Assembly: GCA_002370555.1 (NCBI GenBank)
Contig: AP014718.1
Span: 3,715,249 to 3,779,248, forward strand
Length of the DNA stretch: 64,000 nucleotides
DNA from: Arthrobacter sp. Hiyo4
Lineage (GTDB): Bacteria; Actinomycetota; Actinomycetes; Actinomycetales; Micrococcaceae
Direction: 5' to 3'
Of the stretch, positions 35,454 to 45,090 are shown piece by piece. Within the stretch, counting starts at the first letter, position 1; every line of letters starts with the position of its first letter. The position numbers and the translations under genes were made by a program. A model generated the notes under the pieces. That model made no database searches, had not been told where the DNA came from, and saw only the letters and a program-made list of their open reading frames with translations.

Positions 35454-37802
35454 ATGAGTACAGACCATCTCCAGCACCAGCCCCAAACCCGGGTGATTGA
35501 ACTGGATATTGAGGGCATGACCTGCGCCTCCTGCGTGAACCGCGTGGAAAAGAAGCTGGGCAAGCTCGACGGCGTCGAAGCCTCCGTCAACCTGCCGCTG
35601 GAATCCGCCCACGTCACGGTCCCGGCCGGCATCACAGACCAGCAGATAGTGGACACAGTCAACGCCACCGGCTACAAAGCAACGGTCCGCCCCACGCGCT
35701 ACCCAAGCCAAAATCACCCCCACGCCGACGAGCACCACGCCACCGATCACGGCCAGCCTCAGCGCGGCGGTGCGGAAGGCGGCGCGCAAGGTGACCACAT
35801 GCAACACGGCCCGGCCGCCGCCAAGCTGCGCCCGCGCCTGATCGTGGCCGCGATACTGACGCTCCCGGTCCTCGCGATTTCGATGGTTCCGGCCGTGCAG
35901 TTCCCCAACTGGGGCTGGGTAGCCGGGGCCTTGGCGCTTCCGGTGGTGAGCTGGGCGGCCTGGCCTTTCCACCGCGCGGCTGCCGTCAATGCGCGCCACC
36001 TGGCGTCCACTATGGACACACTGGTGTCGATCGGCGTCGCAGCCGCCTACCTGTTCAGTGTGTGGCAGCTCGCTGTTGATCCCGCCATGACTGAACATCC
36101 GGCCATGGCCGGGATGGAGTCCGCGGGCCTCTACTTCGAAGTGGCCGCCGTGGTCACCACTTTCCTGCTCCTGGGCCGGTTCCTCGAGGCCAACGCCAAG
36201 CAGAAAGCCGGCGACGCCCTCAAAGCGTTGCTGAACCTCGGCGCCAAGGACGCCACCATCCTGCACCACGGATCCGAACATAAAGTCCCCGCCGATCAGC
36301 TCCGCGTGGGAGACGTCGTGGTGGTCCGCCCCGGCGAAAAAATCGCCACGGACGGAGAAGTGATCGACGGCGTTTCAGCCGTGGACGCGTCCCTGCTGAC
36401 CGGCGAATCCGTTCCGGTGGAGGTGGAGCCCGGGAGCAAAGTCACCGGCGCCACCATCAACACTTCCGGCCGGCTGCTGGTCCGGGCAACGCGCGTGGGC
36501 GCCGAGACCACGCTGGCCCAGATGGCCCGGCTGGTCTCGCAGGCGCAGACCGGCAAAGCCCCCATCGCCCGCCTCGCCGACCGGATCAGCGCCGTCTTTG
36601 TCCCGATTGTGCTGGCCATCGCTGTGCTCACGTTTGCGCTGTGGCTCGCGTTCAGCGGCCCGGTGATTGACCCTGCCGAGCTCAGGGCCGCCTTTACCGC
36701 CGCGGTCACCGTCCTGGTCATCGCGTGCCCGTGCGCCCTGGGCCTCGCCACCCCGGTGGGACTGCTCACCGGAACCGGCCGGGGCGCCCAGCTGGGCATC
36801 CTGATCAAGGGCCCGCAGGTCCTCGAAGACACCCGCACAGTAGACACCATCCTGCTCGACAAGACCGGCACGGTCACCACCGGAAAACTCGCCGTGGGCA
36901 ACACTCTCGCATTTGACGGTTACCGGGACACCGACGTACTGCGGCTCGCCGGCGCCGTGGAGGCGGCATCGGAACACCCGATCGCCCACGCCATCGCAGC
37001 CGCAGCGGTAGAGGCGCAAACCGGGAACGACGACGGCGGGCGGCTTCCCGCCGTCGAACACTTCCGTTCGGCGCCCGGCGGTGGAGTGGTGGGAACCGTT
37101 GATGGGCACGTGGTCCTGGCGGGCCGGACCGGCTGGCTCACTGAGAACGGCGTCCGCCCCGCAGGCGCGCAACTGGAGGCGCTGGCCGATACGGAAGCCA
37201 CCGGGGCAACGGCCATCTGGGTGGCGGTGGACGGCAGCCCTGCCGGCATCATCAGCCTCCGTGACACCGTCAAGCCGGGATCCGCGGAAGCTGTGGCAAA
37301 GCTGAAGAGGCTCGGGCTGCGCCCCATCCTGCTGACCGGGGACAACGCCGCGGTGGCCGCGCAGGTCGCTGCCGCCGTCGGCATTTCCCCTGACGATGTT
37401 TATGCAGGTGTCCTGCCTGCCGGGAAAGTGGACGCCGTCCGTCGGCTCCAGGCGGGCGGGGCCATTGTGGCCATGGCCGGCGACGGCGTGAATGACGCCG
37501 CCGCGCTGGCGCAGGCCGACCTGGGCGTCGCCATGGGATCCGGTACGGATGTGGCCATCGAGGCGGCGGACCTCACCGTCATGGGAAACGATCTGGGACA
37601 GGTGGCACAGGCCATCGAATTGTCCCGGCGTACGCTGGCCACCATCAAGACCAACCTGTTCTGGGCGTTCTTCTATAACGCCGTCGGCATTCCCGTGGCC
37701 GCCCTTGGCCTCTTGAACCCGATGATTGCCGGTGCCGCAATGGCGGCGAGTTCCGTCCTGGTGGTGGCAAACTCGCTCCGGCTGCGCAGCTTCGGCAAGT
37801 AG
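35454..37802 (+). CDS. copA: Copper-translocating P1B-type ATPase CopA
   Basis: A 782-residue copper exporter in the cytoplasmic membrane. One N-terminal HMA domain carries GMTCASC (Cys24, Cys27), followed by a histidine-rich linker (NHPHADEHHATDHG). Eight membrane helices, the TGES actuator loop, the CPC metal site (about residues 425-427, IACPCALGLATPVG), the phosphorylation motif DKTGTVTTG (near 469), the SEHPIAHAI ATP-site motif and GDGVNDAAALAQAD (near 675) follow. It is intact over 2.3 kb, notable given the error rate elsewhere. Last gene of csoR-copZ-copA. Confidence 0.96.
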   Translation: MSTDHLQHQPQTRVIELDIEGMTCASCVNRVEKKLGKLDGVEASVNLPLESAHVTVPAGITDQQIVDTVNATGYKATVRPTRYPSQNHPHADEHHATDHGQPQRGGAEGGAQGDHMQHGPAAAKLRPRLIVAAILTLPVLAISMVPAVQFPNWGWVAGALALPVVSWAAWPFHRAAAVNARHLASTMDTLVSIGVAAAYLFSVWQLAVDPAMTEHPAMAGMESAGLYFEVAAVVTTFLLLGRFLEANAKQKAGDALKALLNLGAKDATILHHGSEHKVPADQLRVGDVVVVRPGEKIATDGEVIDGVSAVDASLLTGESVPVEVEPGSKVTGATINTSGRLLVRATRVGAETTLAQMARLVSQAQTGKAPIARLADRISAVFVPIVLAIAVLTFALWLAFSGPVIDPAELRAAFTAAVTVLVIACPCALGLATPVGLLTGTGRGAQLGILIKGPQVLEDTRTVDTILLDKTGTVTTGKLAVGNTLAFDGYRDTDVLRLAGAVEAASEHPIAHAIAAAAVEAQTGNDDGGRLPAVEHFRSAPGGGVVGTVDGHVVLAGRTGWLTENGVRPAGAQLEALADTEATGATAIWVAVDGSPAGIISLRDTVKPGSAEAVAKLKRLGLRPILLTGDNAAVAAQVAAAVGISPDDVYAGVLPAGKVDAVRRLQAGGAIVAMAGDGVNDAAALAQADLGVAMGSGTDVAIEAADLTVMGNDLGQVAQAIELSRRTLATIKTNLFWAFFYNAVGIPVAALGLLNPMIAGAAMAASSVLVVANSLRLRSFGK

Positions 37803-37821
37803 CCCTCAGGCGGTTAGTTCC

Positions 37822-38094
37822 TCAGGCGCTGCCGAAGCGCACGGCCGCGCGAGCCCTGGCCTTTGCGGCCTCTTCGTCCCGGTGTTTGGCGGGGGCGCGG
37901 GTGACCAGCGAATCCAGCAGGTGTTGGGTGATGTGCGCGATCTCGTGCACCGCCGCTTCGAAGGCGTCCTCGTTGGCCTTGGACGGCTTGGCGCTGCCGC
38001 TGACCTTGCGCACATACTGCAGCGCGGCGGCATGCACTTCCTCAGAGGTGGCATGGGGTTCGAAATTGTGGAGGGCTCGAATGTTCCGGCACAT
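37822..38094 (-). CDS. DUF2277 family protein
   Basis: A 90-residue basic protein with the conserved start MCRNIRALHNFEPHATSEEV, ALQYVRKVSGSAKPSKANED, and an AVHEIAHITQHLLDSLV helix. This pattern is the DUF2277 family, common in actinobacteria, with unknown function. It is intact. It is convergent with copA and divergent from the WXG100 gene. Confidence 0.8.
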   Translation of the reverse strand: MCRNIRALHNFEPHATSEEVHAAALQYVRKVSGSAKPSKANEDAFEAAVHEIAHITQHLLDSLVTRAPAKHRDEEAAKARARAAVRFGSA

Positions 38095-38330
38095 ATGCCC
38101 ATGCTAGGCTCTGGAACGCCTCGGATCGACCCCCAGTCCACAGGTGATCGAGCTTGTTGGGATTGAACCACGGGGTGCTGTGGCCCATGGGGAGTGGTGC
38201 ATGGGCAGCGGTGCCCATCGACAGTGTTTTGGGGCCGGGATAGGTTCTAGGTAATGGATCTTCCGGATGAGCCGGAGGCCGCTGGGGATGCCGATCTGGA
38301 TCGGATCCAAGACTAACGAGGAGAAAACTG

Positions 38331-38594
38331 ATGGCTATGTGGGGCGCAGATGTAGAGCAGCTCAGGACTCTTGGCAGCAAGCTGCAGGCCGGTGCCGGCG
38401 AGATAGAGCAGCAGAAGTCCAACCTCTCCCGCGTGCTGGACGGCACCAACTGGCGGGGCCCGGACGCCGACCACTTCCGCGGCGAATGGTCGGGCACGCA
38501 CACAGCGGCGCTGAACCAGGTCATCCAGGCGCTGAAGGATGCAGGCCAGAAGGCCACCAAGAACGCCAACGAGCAGGACCAGACTTCACGCTAA
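38331..38594 (+). CDS. WXG100 family (ESAT-6-like) protein
   Basis: An 87-residue two-helix protein with the W-x-G turn in NWRGPDADHFRGEW near residue 42 and a C-terminal end like other type VII secretion substrates. The family is exported by ESX/T7SS as dimers. No secretion machinery is in the window, so it is an orphan like the one at 2271. GAGGAG lies seven bases before the ATG. A strong hairpin terminator follows directly. Confidence 0.85.
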   Translation: MAMWGADVEQLRTLGSKLQAGAGEIEQQKSNLSRVLDGTNWRGPDADHFRGEWSGTHTAALNQVIQALKDAGQKATKNANEQDQTSR

Positions 38595-38610
38595 CCGCAG
38601 AAGCGCTGAC

Positions 38611-38646
38611 GCGGGGCCCGGACACAACATAGTGTCCGGGCCCCGC
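38611..38646. terminator. Terminator between WXG100 and EamA genes
   Basis: A perfect 15-bp stem, GCGGGGCCCGGACAC at 38611-38625 and its complement at 38632-38646, with loop AACATA, followed by GGCATTATTAA. It lies between convergent genes. Confidence 0.85.
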
Positions 38647-38669
38647 GGCATTATTAACGGCAGGTGCAC

Positions 38670-39672
38670 TCAGGGCACAGGTTCGACGTCGTTCGCGTGG
38701 TCCAGCGGGGCAGGCGCACCGATAGTTGCCGCGGCCGTGCCGGAGCGCAGTTCATCCAGGCGGACCAGAACCACGCCGCCCACAATGAGGACGCCGCCCA
38801 GGAGCTGGATGGCGGCGGGCAGCTCACCAAGCAGCAGCCACGCCCAGGTCACGGCGAACAGCACTTCGGTCAGCGAGACGAAGGATGCAACCTTGGAGCC
38901 AAGAGCGCGGGCAGCGACAATGCCGGAAAGGTACGCGAGGACTGTTGCCAGGACGACCAGGCCACCCAGGGAGACCCACCAGGGCGTGATCCAGGGGCCG
39001 AGCCTGGTATCCGCGCTGCTAAAAGCCATAGGAAGCAGTCCCGTGGCGGCCGCCAGCCACATAACGGCTGCCCCACCAGCAGCCCGGCGGACGCCAGGAC
39101 GATGGGCGGCAGGGAATCATTCTCCTTGGCCGTGATGAAGAAGTAGATGGCAAGGCATACGGCAGCGGCCACCCCCCACAGGACCCCGATGATGTCGATC
39201 TTGACCGTTCCGGTGAGGTCCAGGACGAGGACCAGGCCGCCGAGCGACAGCACTGTTCCGCCGAAGGTCAGCGCCCGTGGCCGCTTCCTGCTGGCTCCCC
39301 ACAGCCAAAGGACAATGAGGACGGGAGCCAGGTATTCAAGCAACAGCGCCACGCCCACGGACAGGCGGGCTACAGCGTTGAAGTAAAACAGCTGGCACGC
39401 GGCCACGCCGATCAGGCCGAAAAGACTGATGGTGACCCAGTTGTCGCGCAGCTGGTACCACCGTCCGCGCAAAGCCAGAACGGCAGGAACGGCGAGAATC
39501 AGCGCGGCACCGGTCAGCCGGGCCGTCACGGCAGCCCCGGGGACCAGCCGGTTTCCAGGAGCGCCTTGGCGAAGGAGCCGGATAGACCGAAGACCGCAGA
39601 AGAGAACAACGCGATTCCAAGGCCGGAGCCAAGGAATCCGCCCGCGGCTGCGGGGTTAGGGGCGGCAGTCAC
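38670..39672 (-). CDS. EamA/DMT family transporter (two frameshifts)
   Basis: A 334-residue membrane protein with ten helices in two EamA repeats after restoring bases near 39545 and 39075. Visible parts are LFSSAVFGLSGSFAKALLE (helix 1), GVAACQLFYFNAVARLSVGVA, ALLLEYLAPVLIVLWLW, then AYLSGIVAARALGSKVASF and EVLFAVTWAWLLLGELP in repeat 2. The drug/metabolite superfamily exports amino acids, nucleosides or drugs; the substrate here is unknown. The GTG at 39672 has AGGAGG upstream. Confidence 0.85.
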
Positions 39673-39743
39673 CGACGCCTCCTGTCAGGAGTAAAGTGGG
39701 GTAATGGTCCTGACATTACGCCCGACCTCAGTAAGGAGTCAAG

Positions 39744-40289
39744 ATGGTCTTTGCCCCTGACACCGAAATAGCCCTGCGCACCGTCGTCAACCTGATCAAC
39801 ACCGCCGCCAACGGACGCGAATCGCTCGCCACGGTGGCGGACCTGGATCATTTCCTTCAGTCCGAGGGGTTCAGTGGAGCCCGCGCCGGCGATGCGGCGG
39901 AGCTATCGAGTGTCCACGAACTGCGCGGGCGGCTTACCGCCCTCTGGACTGCAGACGAAGACTCTGCCGTGGCGGGCGTCAACCGCCTGTTGCGCGAGGC
40001 CAACGCACTCCCCCAGCTGATGAAGCACGATGAGTGGGACTGGCATCTGCACGCCACCGCCAGGGACGCGCCGCTGGCAGAGCGCATGGGCACCGAAGCC
40101 GCCATGGCTCTGGCGGACGTCATCCGGGGCAAGGAGATGGACCGCATGCTCGTGTGCGAGGCCGAGGACTGCGATGCCGTGGTCCTGGACCTCAGCCGCA
40201 ACCGATCGAAACGGTATTGCGATACCGGGAACTGCGCCAACCGCGCGCACGTGGCAGCGTACCGCGCGCGGCAGGCTACTGTTCGCTAG
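39744..40289 (+). CDS. CGNR zinc finger / ABATE domain regulator
   Basis: A 181-residue protein with an N-terminal ABATE domain (residues 1-130) and a C-terminal CGNR-type zinc finger: CEAEDC, CDTGNC and ANRAHVAAYRAR, where the motif residues read C-A-N-R. Members are thought to be transcription regulators. It is divergent from the EamA transporter with a 71-base gap, suggesting control of that gene. GTAAGGAG precedes the ATG. It is intact. Confidence 0.88.
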   Translation: MVFAPDTEIALRTVVNLINTAANGRESLATVADLDHFLQSEGFSGARAGDAAELSSVHELRGRLTALWTADEDSAVAGVNRLLREANALPQLMKHDEWDWHLHATARDAPLAERMGTEAAMALADVIRGKEMDRMLVCEAEDCDAVVLDLSRNRSKRYCDTGNCANRAHVAAYRARQATVR

Positions 40290-40656
40290 GAGTGGCTGGA
40301 GCCGGTACCGTCAGAGTCCGGAGTCTCAGGGGCGCCGCCGGCCTGGCTGGGGCCGTGTCCACCGAATCCGTGCGACGGTTTCCGGCTGAACTCAGGTTGA
40401 CGCCGGATCCCTTGCCCAGGTGTTCGGAGTTCTCCTTGTGGCTCATGGCCAGCATGGCCGCGATCACCAGCGTGACGATGAACGCGATGCCGGCGCCCGT
40501 GAAGGCGAGGTCGAACCGCGGGGTCTTCGCGCTGCCGCCGGAGGCGAAGATCAGCACCGTAACGAAGGCGAGGACGGCCCAGAACGCAGAGAACATCAGC
40601 GGCCCCTTCACCGAGGTCCGCAGCTTGCGCGGTTTTCCTGGTTTCTGGTCTGCCAA
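40276..40656 (-). CDS. Small membrane protein of unknown function
   Basis: A 126-residue protein with two hydrophobic helices (LMFSAFWAVLAFVTVLIFA and AGIAFIVTLVIAAMLAMS, residues about 20-75) and a flexible Pro/Ala tail. The TTG at 40656 is used because AGGAGAGG lies eight bases upstream and the preceding frame is unlike protein. The last five codons overlap the 3' end of the CGNR gene. No family is recognised. Confidence 0.65.
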   Translation of the reverse strand: MADQKPGKPRKLRTSVKGPLMFSAFWAVLAFVTVLIFASGGSAKTPRFDLAFTGAGIAFIVTLVIAAMLAMSHKENSEHLGKGSGVNLSSAGNRRTDSVDTAPARPAAPLRLRTLTVPAPATPSEQ

Positions 40657-40761
40657 GGTAATTCCTCTCCTACAGCCATGCCGATGGGCGTGCTGGTTCG
40701 AATGTGTGTGGGGTTGTTCCGGGCGCATTTTCTACGCCGGGTAGAACCTTGCGCTTCTAGT

Positions 40762-41352
40762 TTACGGCTTCGTGGAGGCGGGCCGGGAATCGTGCCTTAG
40801 AGCCAGCCCCGACAGGACCCAGAGCACACCGGAGATGATTGCTCCGCCGCCGGCGACGCCCAGCAGGGCATGGGCTCCGAGGCTGATAAAGAAGGGCAGG
40901 ACCGCCGCGGTACCAAGCCCGATGATGCCCGAGGCCAGCCAGTCGCGGGCCAGCACGTGCCGGCCGCGATACTTGAGGCCGCAGTACAGCTCCACGGCTC
41001 CGGCCAGGCCAAGTCCCACTGCCGCGACGACGCCGAAGACGCGGTCCCCGTGAAGCAGCGCCAGGGCAACACCGGCGCCTGCCAGGGCGGCCCCTGCTGC
41101 GGAGAGGATCTTGCCGGGCATGCCGTCACGCGCGTAGCCGGTCTTCGGGATGGCCCAGAGCAGCAGCAGACCCGTGACCAGCAGGTACAGCCCGCCCGCC
41201 CAGCCCATGACCTGGACGGATGGTCCGGCCCAGAAGATGGTCACGGCGCCGAACACCAGTGCGGCCACGGCCCGGAGCAGTACCGGCTTCCACAGGTCTG
41301 CCTGCTGGGCGGTGCCGGCTGGAGCATCTGTGGGCGTCAGTGGTTGGTTCAC
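40762..41352 (-). CDS. Polytopic membrane protein
   Basis: A 196-residue protein with about six hydrophobic helices, glycine-rich throughout (AGGLYLLVTGLLLLWAI, GVAGGGAIISGVLWVLSGLA). The N-terminal 20 residues are polar. The pattern resembles small integral proteins annotated as DUF308/HdeD-like, but the similarity is not strong enough to name it. It is intact. It follows the MATE gene in the same direction with a 25-base gap, so the two may be co-transcribed. Confidence 0.65.
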   Translation of the reverse strand: MNQPLTPTDAPAGTAQQADLWKPVLLRAVAALVFGAVTIFWAGPSVQVMGWAGGLYLLVTGLLLLWAIPKTGYARDGMPGKILSAAGAALAGAGVALALLHGDRVFGVVAAVGLGLAGAVELYCGLKYRGRHVLARDWLASGIIGLGTAAVLPFFISLGAHALLGVAGGGAIISGVLWVLSGLALRHDSRPASTKP

Positions 41353-41377
41353 CGGTCCAGTTTAGTGGCCGCAGGCC

Positions 41378-42729
41378 CTATGGCGAACCCAGCACCATCC
41401 AGCGGTCCGACCGGGCGCGCAGGCCAAGCGTCAGCGCCCGGGCGGCCATATAGCCCAGCGCGAAGGCGGCCCACAGCCAAACCAGGCCGGCGGCCGCGGA
41501 AATGCCGGAGACCGCAACGGCCGCGAGCATCGGGGCGTAGACGGCGAGGTTGACCACACCGGCCAGCGCCAGGTACCTGGCGTCTCCGGCGCCGATCAGC
41601 ACCCCGTCCAGGACAAAAACATAACCGGCAATGGGCTGACCGGCGGCCAGGATCCACAGGGCGTAGGTCAGCACGGACTGGACGCGGGCGTCGGAAGTGA
41701 ACAGCGCCCCTGCCCAGGGCGCGGCGACGGCCAGCAGGGCTCCCGTGACAACACCGAATCCGATGCCCCAGCGGATCATGGTCCGGGTCAGGCGCCGCGC
41801 CCTGACGGCGTTGGAGGCGCCCAGTTCCTTGCCGATCAGGGCCTGCGCGGCGATTGCAAGGGCATCGAGGGCAAAGGCGAGGAACGAGAAGATGGTCATG
41901 GCCAGCTGGTGTGCCGCCAGGTTGACGGCACCTTGCCCGTGACCACAAATACCGTGGCCAGGATGGCGATGCGCAGGCTCAGCGTGCGGAGCATAAGCCA
42001 CGAACCGACCCGGGTCATTGCGCGGATGCCGGTCCAGTCGGGCCACAGGCTGATGCCGTGCCGGGCGGCATTGCGCTGGACCATCACCAGATAGACGGCC
42101 GCCATGGCCCATTGCGCCATGCTGGTGCCTGCCGCCGAGCCCGCAACGGACCAGTCCAGCCCGTAGACCAGCCACAGGTTGAGGACAATATTCAAGGCAA
42201 AGCCTGCGGTGGCCACGAGCAGCGGCGTCCTGGTGTCCTGCAATCCGCGCAGGACGCCGGTTCCCGCGAAGATGAGCAGCATGGCCACCAGGCCGGGCAT
42301 GGACCAGCGGAGATAGTCAACAGCGAACGAGCGAACGTCACCCTCCGCGCCCATCAGGGCCACCAGCGGTTCAGCGGCCCAGAAGCCAGCCACGGCCAGG
42401 ACCACGCCGAGCAGAAGTGCCAGCCAGACGCCGTCGCGCCCTGCGGCGAGCGCCTTCCCCAGCTGGCCGTGTCCCATCGCGCGGGCCACCGCCGGGGTGG
42501 TGGAGTAGGCGAGGAAAACCATCAGGCCGACGGCGGTGTGCAGCACAGCGGAGGCGAGCCCCACGCCGGCCAACTGAGCCACGCCGAGATGGCCCACAAT
42601 GGCCGAATCCGCGAGCAGGAACAGCGGTTCGGCGATCAGTGCGCCGAACGCCGGCACGGCGAGCCGCAGGATTTCCCGGGCATGGCTGGCGGGACGCTGG
42701 ACGGCAGCGGGGGCGGATTGGTTGGGCAC
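41378..42729 (-). CDS. MATE family efflux transporter, DinF-like (one frameshift)
   Basis: A 450-residue 12-helix exporter after restoring one G near 41935. VPAFGALIAEPLFLLADSAI in helix 1, AFVDYLRW-like polar loop and GVLRGLQDTRTPLLVA in the first half, AAHQLAMTIFSFLAFALDAL at the start of the second half and GDARYLALAGVVNLAVY further on are typical of the DinF branch. It exports toxic compounds in exchange for Na+ or H+; the substrate is unknown. The ATG at 42729 gives the family N-terminus. Confidence 0.88.
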
Positions 42730-42749
42730 GGTTTCAGCCTAACGGCCGG

Positions 42750-42989
42750 CATGCCCTCATCCTGGGCGCACTCACCCGCGTGGTAGCCGCCCTTCTGGCC
42801 GTCAATATGGTCGGCACCTTCTTCCTGGTGCACGCCTCGGCAGGAGTTTTCGCCGACAAGGGCGGGTACGAACTGGTGCTGCTCCTGGGCGCCGCCGCCC
42901 TGGCACTCGCACTCACCGGAGCCGGCAGCGTGTCTGTGGACCGCATCCTGTTCGCCCGCAAGGGCTCCAAACTGGCAGTCCTCGCCTAA
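42750..42989 (+). pseudogene. 5'-truncated DoxX family gene
   Basis: About 75 codons match the C-terminal half of DoxX membrane proteins: LTRVVAALLAVNMVGTFFLV, GVFADKGGYELVLLLGAAAL and LTGAGSVSVDR. The N-terminal half of the usual 130-150 residues is absent: the match begins right at the start of the divergent MATE gene. No plausible start codon and ribosome site precede it, so it is probably a remnant. A terminator-like hairpin follows its stop. Confidence 0.6.
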
Positions 42990-43013
42990 GCGGACTCCTC
43001 TTGAACGAGCAAC

Positions 43014-43057
43014 GCCCGACGGCGGACGGGCACCCAGGTGCCGGTCCGCCGTCGGGC
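43014..43057. terminator. Long hairpin terminator
   Basis: Arms of 21 bases with one mismatch (43014-43034 and 43037-43057, starting GCCCGACGGCGGAC) around a two-base loop, followed by TCTTAAC. It separates the doxX fragment from the convergent AztD-like gene. Confidence 0.8.
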
Positions 43058-43059
43058 TC

Positions 43060-43741
43060 TTAACGTCTTTGCCGTGGCCGGAGCGTCACCCCGGTCAGTT
43101 CGTTGGGCACGTGGTCCAGGTCCGTGCTGTTGATGATTTTCCCGATTTGAGATCCACGGCATGGATCCCGGAAGCCGCCGGCTCGGTGATGAAGGCGGTT
43201 GAACCACCCTGGACATACAGGGTAGGGCGGGGATCCTGCCAGGCATCCGGCTCCGTCCAGGCTCCAACCACGGGAATGGCAGCGGTCTCCTCGCCCGTCG
43301 TCGGATCAACCACGTGAAGCGCCCCGTCCGTGCCCAGCACCAGAGCCTCCCCGCCCGGACCGCGGCCCAGGGAACGGAAGGAATAGCTGGCACCCAGTTC
43401 CACCAGTTGCAACGGAAGGAATCTCCGGTGGCCACCAGGACGTGGCGGCCGTCGCCCGCCGGGCTGAGGCGATTGAAGCCTTCCAGCGGCACTTCCTCCA
43501 CGGGCTTCAGCGTCTTCGCGTTAAGAACCGTGATGCCCGCGTCGTGGGTCAGGACCAGCCGAGGGGTGGGGCCCGGCCTTCCTTCGCCTGCCCTGCTGTG
43601 GCAGAAGCGGACGTGCCGGCCGAGTCAGTGGCTGCGCCCTGCGACGGTCCGGAGCCCGCGCCCCGGAACAGCCCCGCACGCAGTGAGGAACATTGCCGAA
43701 ACCGCGAGAACTGCCGGGAGAACCTGCGGATAAATGCGCAT
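43060..43741 (-). CDS. Short AztD-like zinc metallochaperone lipoprotein (five frameshifts, probable internal deletion)
   Basis: Corrected for five single-base losses it reads as 228 residues. It starts with a lipoprotein signal (FLTACGG lipobox near residue 20) and a Ser/Ala linker, then LVLTHDAGITVLNAKTL and GFNRLSPAGDGRHVLVATGD. It then passes directly to SYSFRSLGRGPGGEALVLGT and ends with TAFITEPAASGIHAVDLKSG. These are the first and last parts of AztD-type periplasmic zinc chaperones, which are about 400 residues, so about 170 central residues seem missing. A Zur-like site lies upstream, but no zinc ABC transporter genes are adjacent. Confidence 0.6.
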
Positions 43742-44067
43742 ATGACCGGGATGTGAGTGTGTTTTTATCACATCGCTACCGATGGTCATTATCAATAGTG
43801 ATGCGACTTGGATGACCTCGGGCCGCGTCATGGCGGACGGCGGCCGGAACGAAGTCCAGCAACGGCACCAAGGGGCACCCGGCCATCCACGCGGATCTGC
43901 TCGGTGACTGGCGTGAGGAAATTGCGTGACCGTCATCGGACAGCACCTCGAGTAGTCCACAGACAGAATTTCCATGTCCACCCCAAAGGGGCGGGCGGGC
44001 AGTTCCTGTTGCACGTATGTGTCGGCCCCGACACTCCGCTAACACCGCGCCTCAGTAAGATCGCAGA
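43742..44067. other. Gene-free region with Zur-like site
   Basis: No convincing gene in 326 bases. The minus strand reads TATTGATAATGACCATC across about 43779-43796, near the aztD start, resembling the A/T-rich palindromic core of actinobacterial Zur boxes. The rest holds no motif I can name. The promoter of the thioesterase at 44068 should lie near its right end. Confidence 0.4.
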
Positions 44068-45036
44068 ATGACTGAGACCGCGGCCAATTCCGTAACCCTC
44101 CGCTTCCTGGCCGCCCCCACGGATGTGGGGCACAGCGGCTCGGTGGATGCGGGGACCGTCCTCGAGTGGGTGGACAAGGCTGCGTACGCTGCCGCCGTGG
44201 GCTGGGCCAAGTCCTACTGCGTCACCGCCTACGTGGGCAACATCCACTTCGCGGACCCCGTGAACAGCGGCGACATGGTGGAGGTGGAGGCCACCATCGT
44301 CTACACGGGACGCTCCTCGATGCACATCCGGACCGTCGTCTCGTCAAGCGACCCCAAGGGCGGGCCTGCCACGATGCGCAGCCAGTGCATGGTGATCTTT
44401 GTGGCGGTTGCCGACAACGGCAAGCCGATACCCGTCAAACAGTTCGAACCGGTCACGGCGGCCGAGATCGAACAGCGGGACCACGCCCTCGCGCGGATCA
44501 AGGTCCGTGAACGGATCGTCGAAGCCATGAACGCCCAGGAGTATACCGACGCCGGGACCGCCGAACGCGTGACGCTGCGGTTCATGGCCGCCCCCACGGA
44601 TGTGAACTGGGGCGGGAAAGTGCACGGCGGCATCGTGATGAAGTGGATCGACGAAGCTGCCTACGCCTGCGCGTCCCGCTACTGCGGCATGGACACCGTG
44701 GCGGTATTCTCCGGTGGCGTGCGCTTCTACCGGCCCCTGCTGATCGGCCATGTGGTGGAGGTCGAGGCCAGGCTGGTCTACACCGGGACGAAAGGCATGC
44801 ACATCGCCGTACACGTGCGCTCTGGAGATCCGAAGGGCAAGGAAATGAACCTGACCACGTATTGCCTCACAGTGATGGTGGCGCGCGACGCCGACGGGAA
44901 CTCGGTGCCTGTCCCCGGCTGGGTGCCGGTCTCGGCAGAGGACAAACGCCTGCATACCCACGCCCGCGAACTGCTCGAGATCCGCGGGACGGCTCCGGGG
45001 AACCGGCTGCCCAACCACCTGCTGGGGCAGGGCTAA
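44068..45036 (+). CDS. Double-hotdog acyl-CoA thioesterase
   Basis: A 322-residue protein with two tandem hotdog domains, residues about 8-150 and 165-300. Each shows the pattern VTLRF-MAAPTDV, then the catalytic helix (SVDAGTVLEWVDKAAYAAA in the first, KVHGGIVMKWIDEAAYACA in the second), then VEVEA and MHI strands. Eukaryotic ACOT7/BACH enzymes have the same arrangement. The first repeat has D in place of the HGG histidine, so the two halves may have specialised. It is intact. Confidence 0.87.
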   Translation: MTETAANSVTLRFLAAPTDVGHSGSVDAGTVLEWVDKAAYAAAVGWAKSYCVTAYVGNIHFADPVNSGDMVEVEATIVYTGRSSMHIRTVVSSSDPKGGPATMRSQCMVIFVAVADNGKPIPVKQFEPVTAAEIEQRDHALARIKVRERIVEAMNAQEYTDAGTAERVTLRFMAAPTDVNWGGKVHGGIVMKWIDEAAYACASRYCGMDTVAVFSGGVRFYRPLLIGHVVEVEARLVYTGTKGMHIAVHVRSGDPKGKEMNLTTYCLTVMVARDADGNSVPVPGWVPVSAEDKRLHTHARELLEIRGTAPGNRLPNHLLGQG

Positions 45037-45090
45037 GACAAAGGGATCCGACTGCTGGAGCAGAGCCCAGCCAGCCGGTAGGGATCGACC

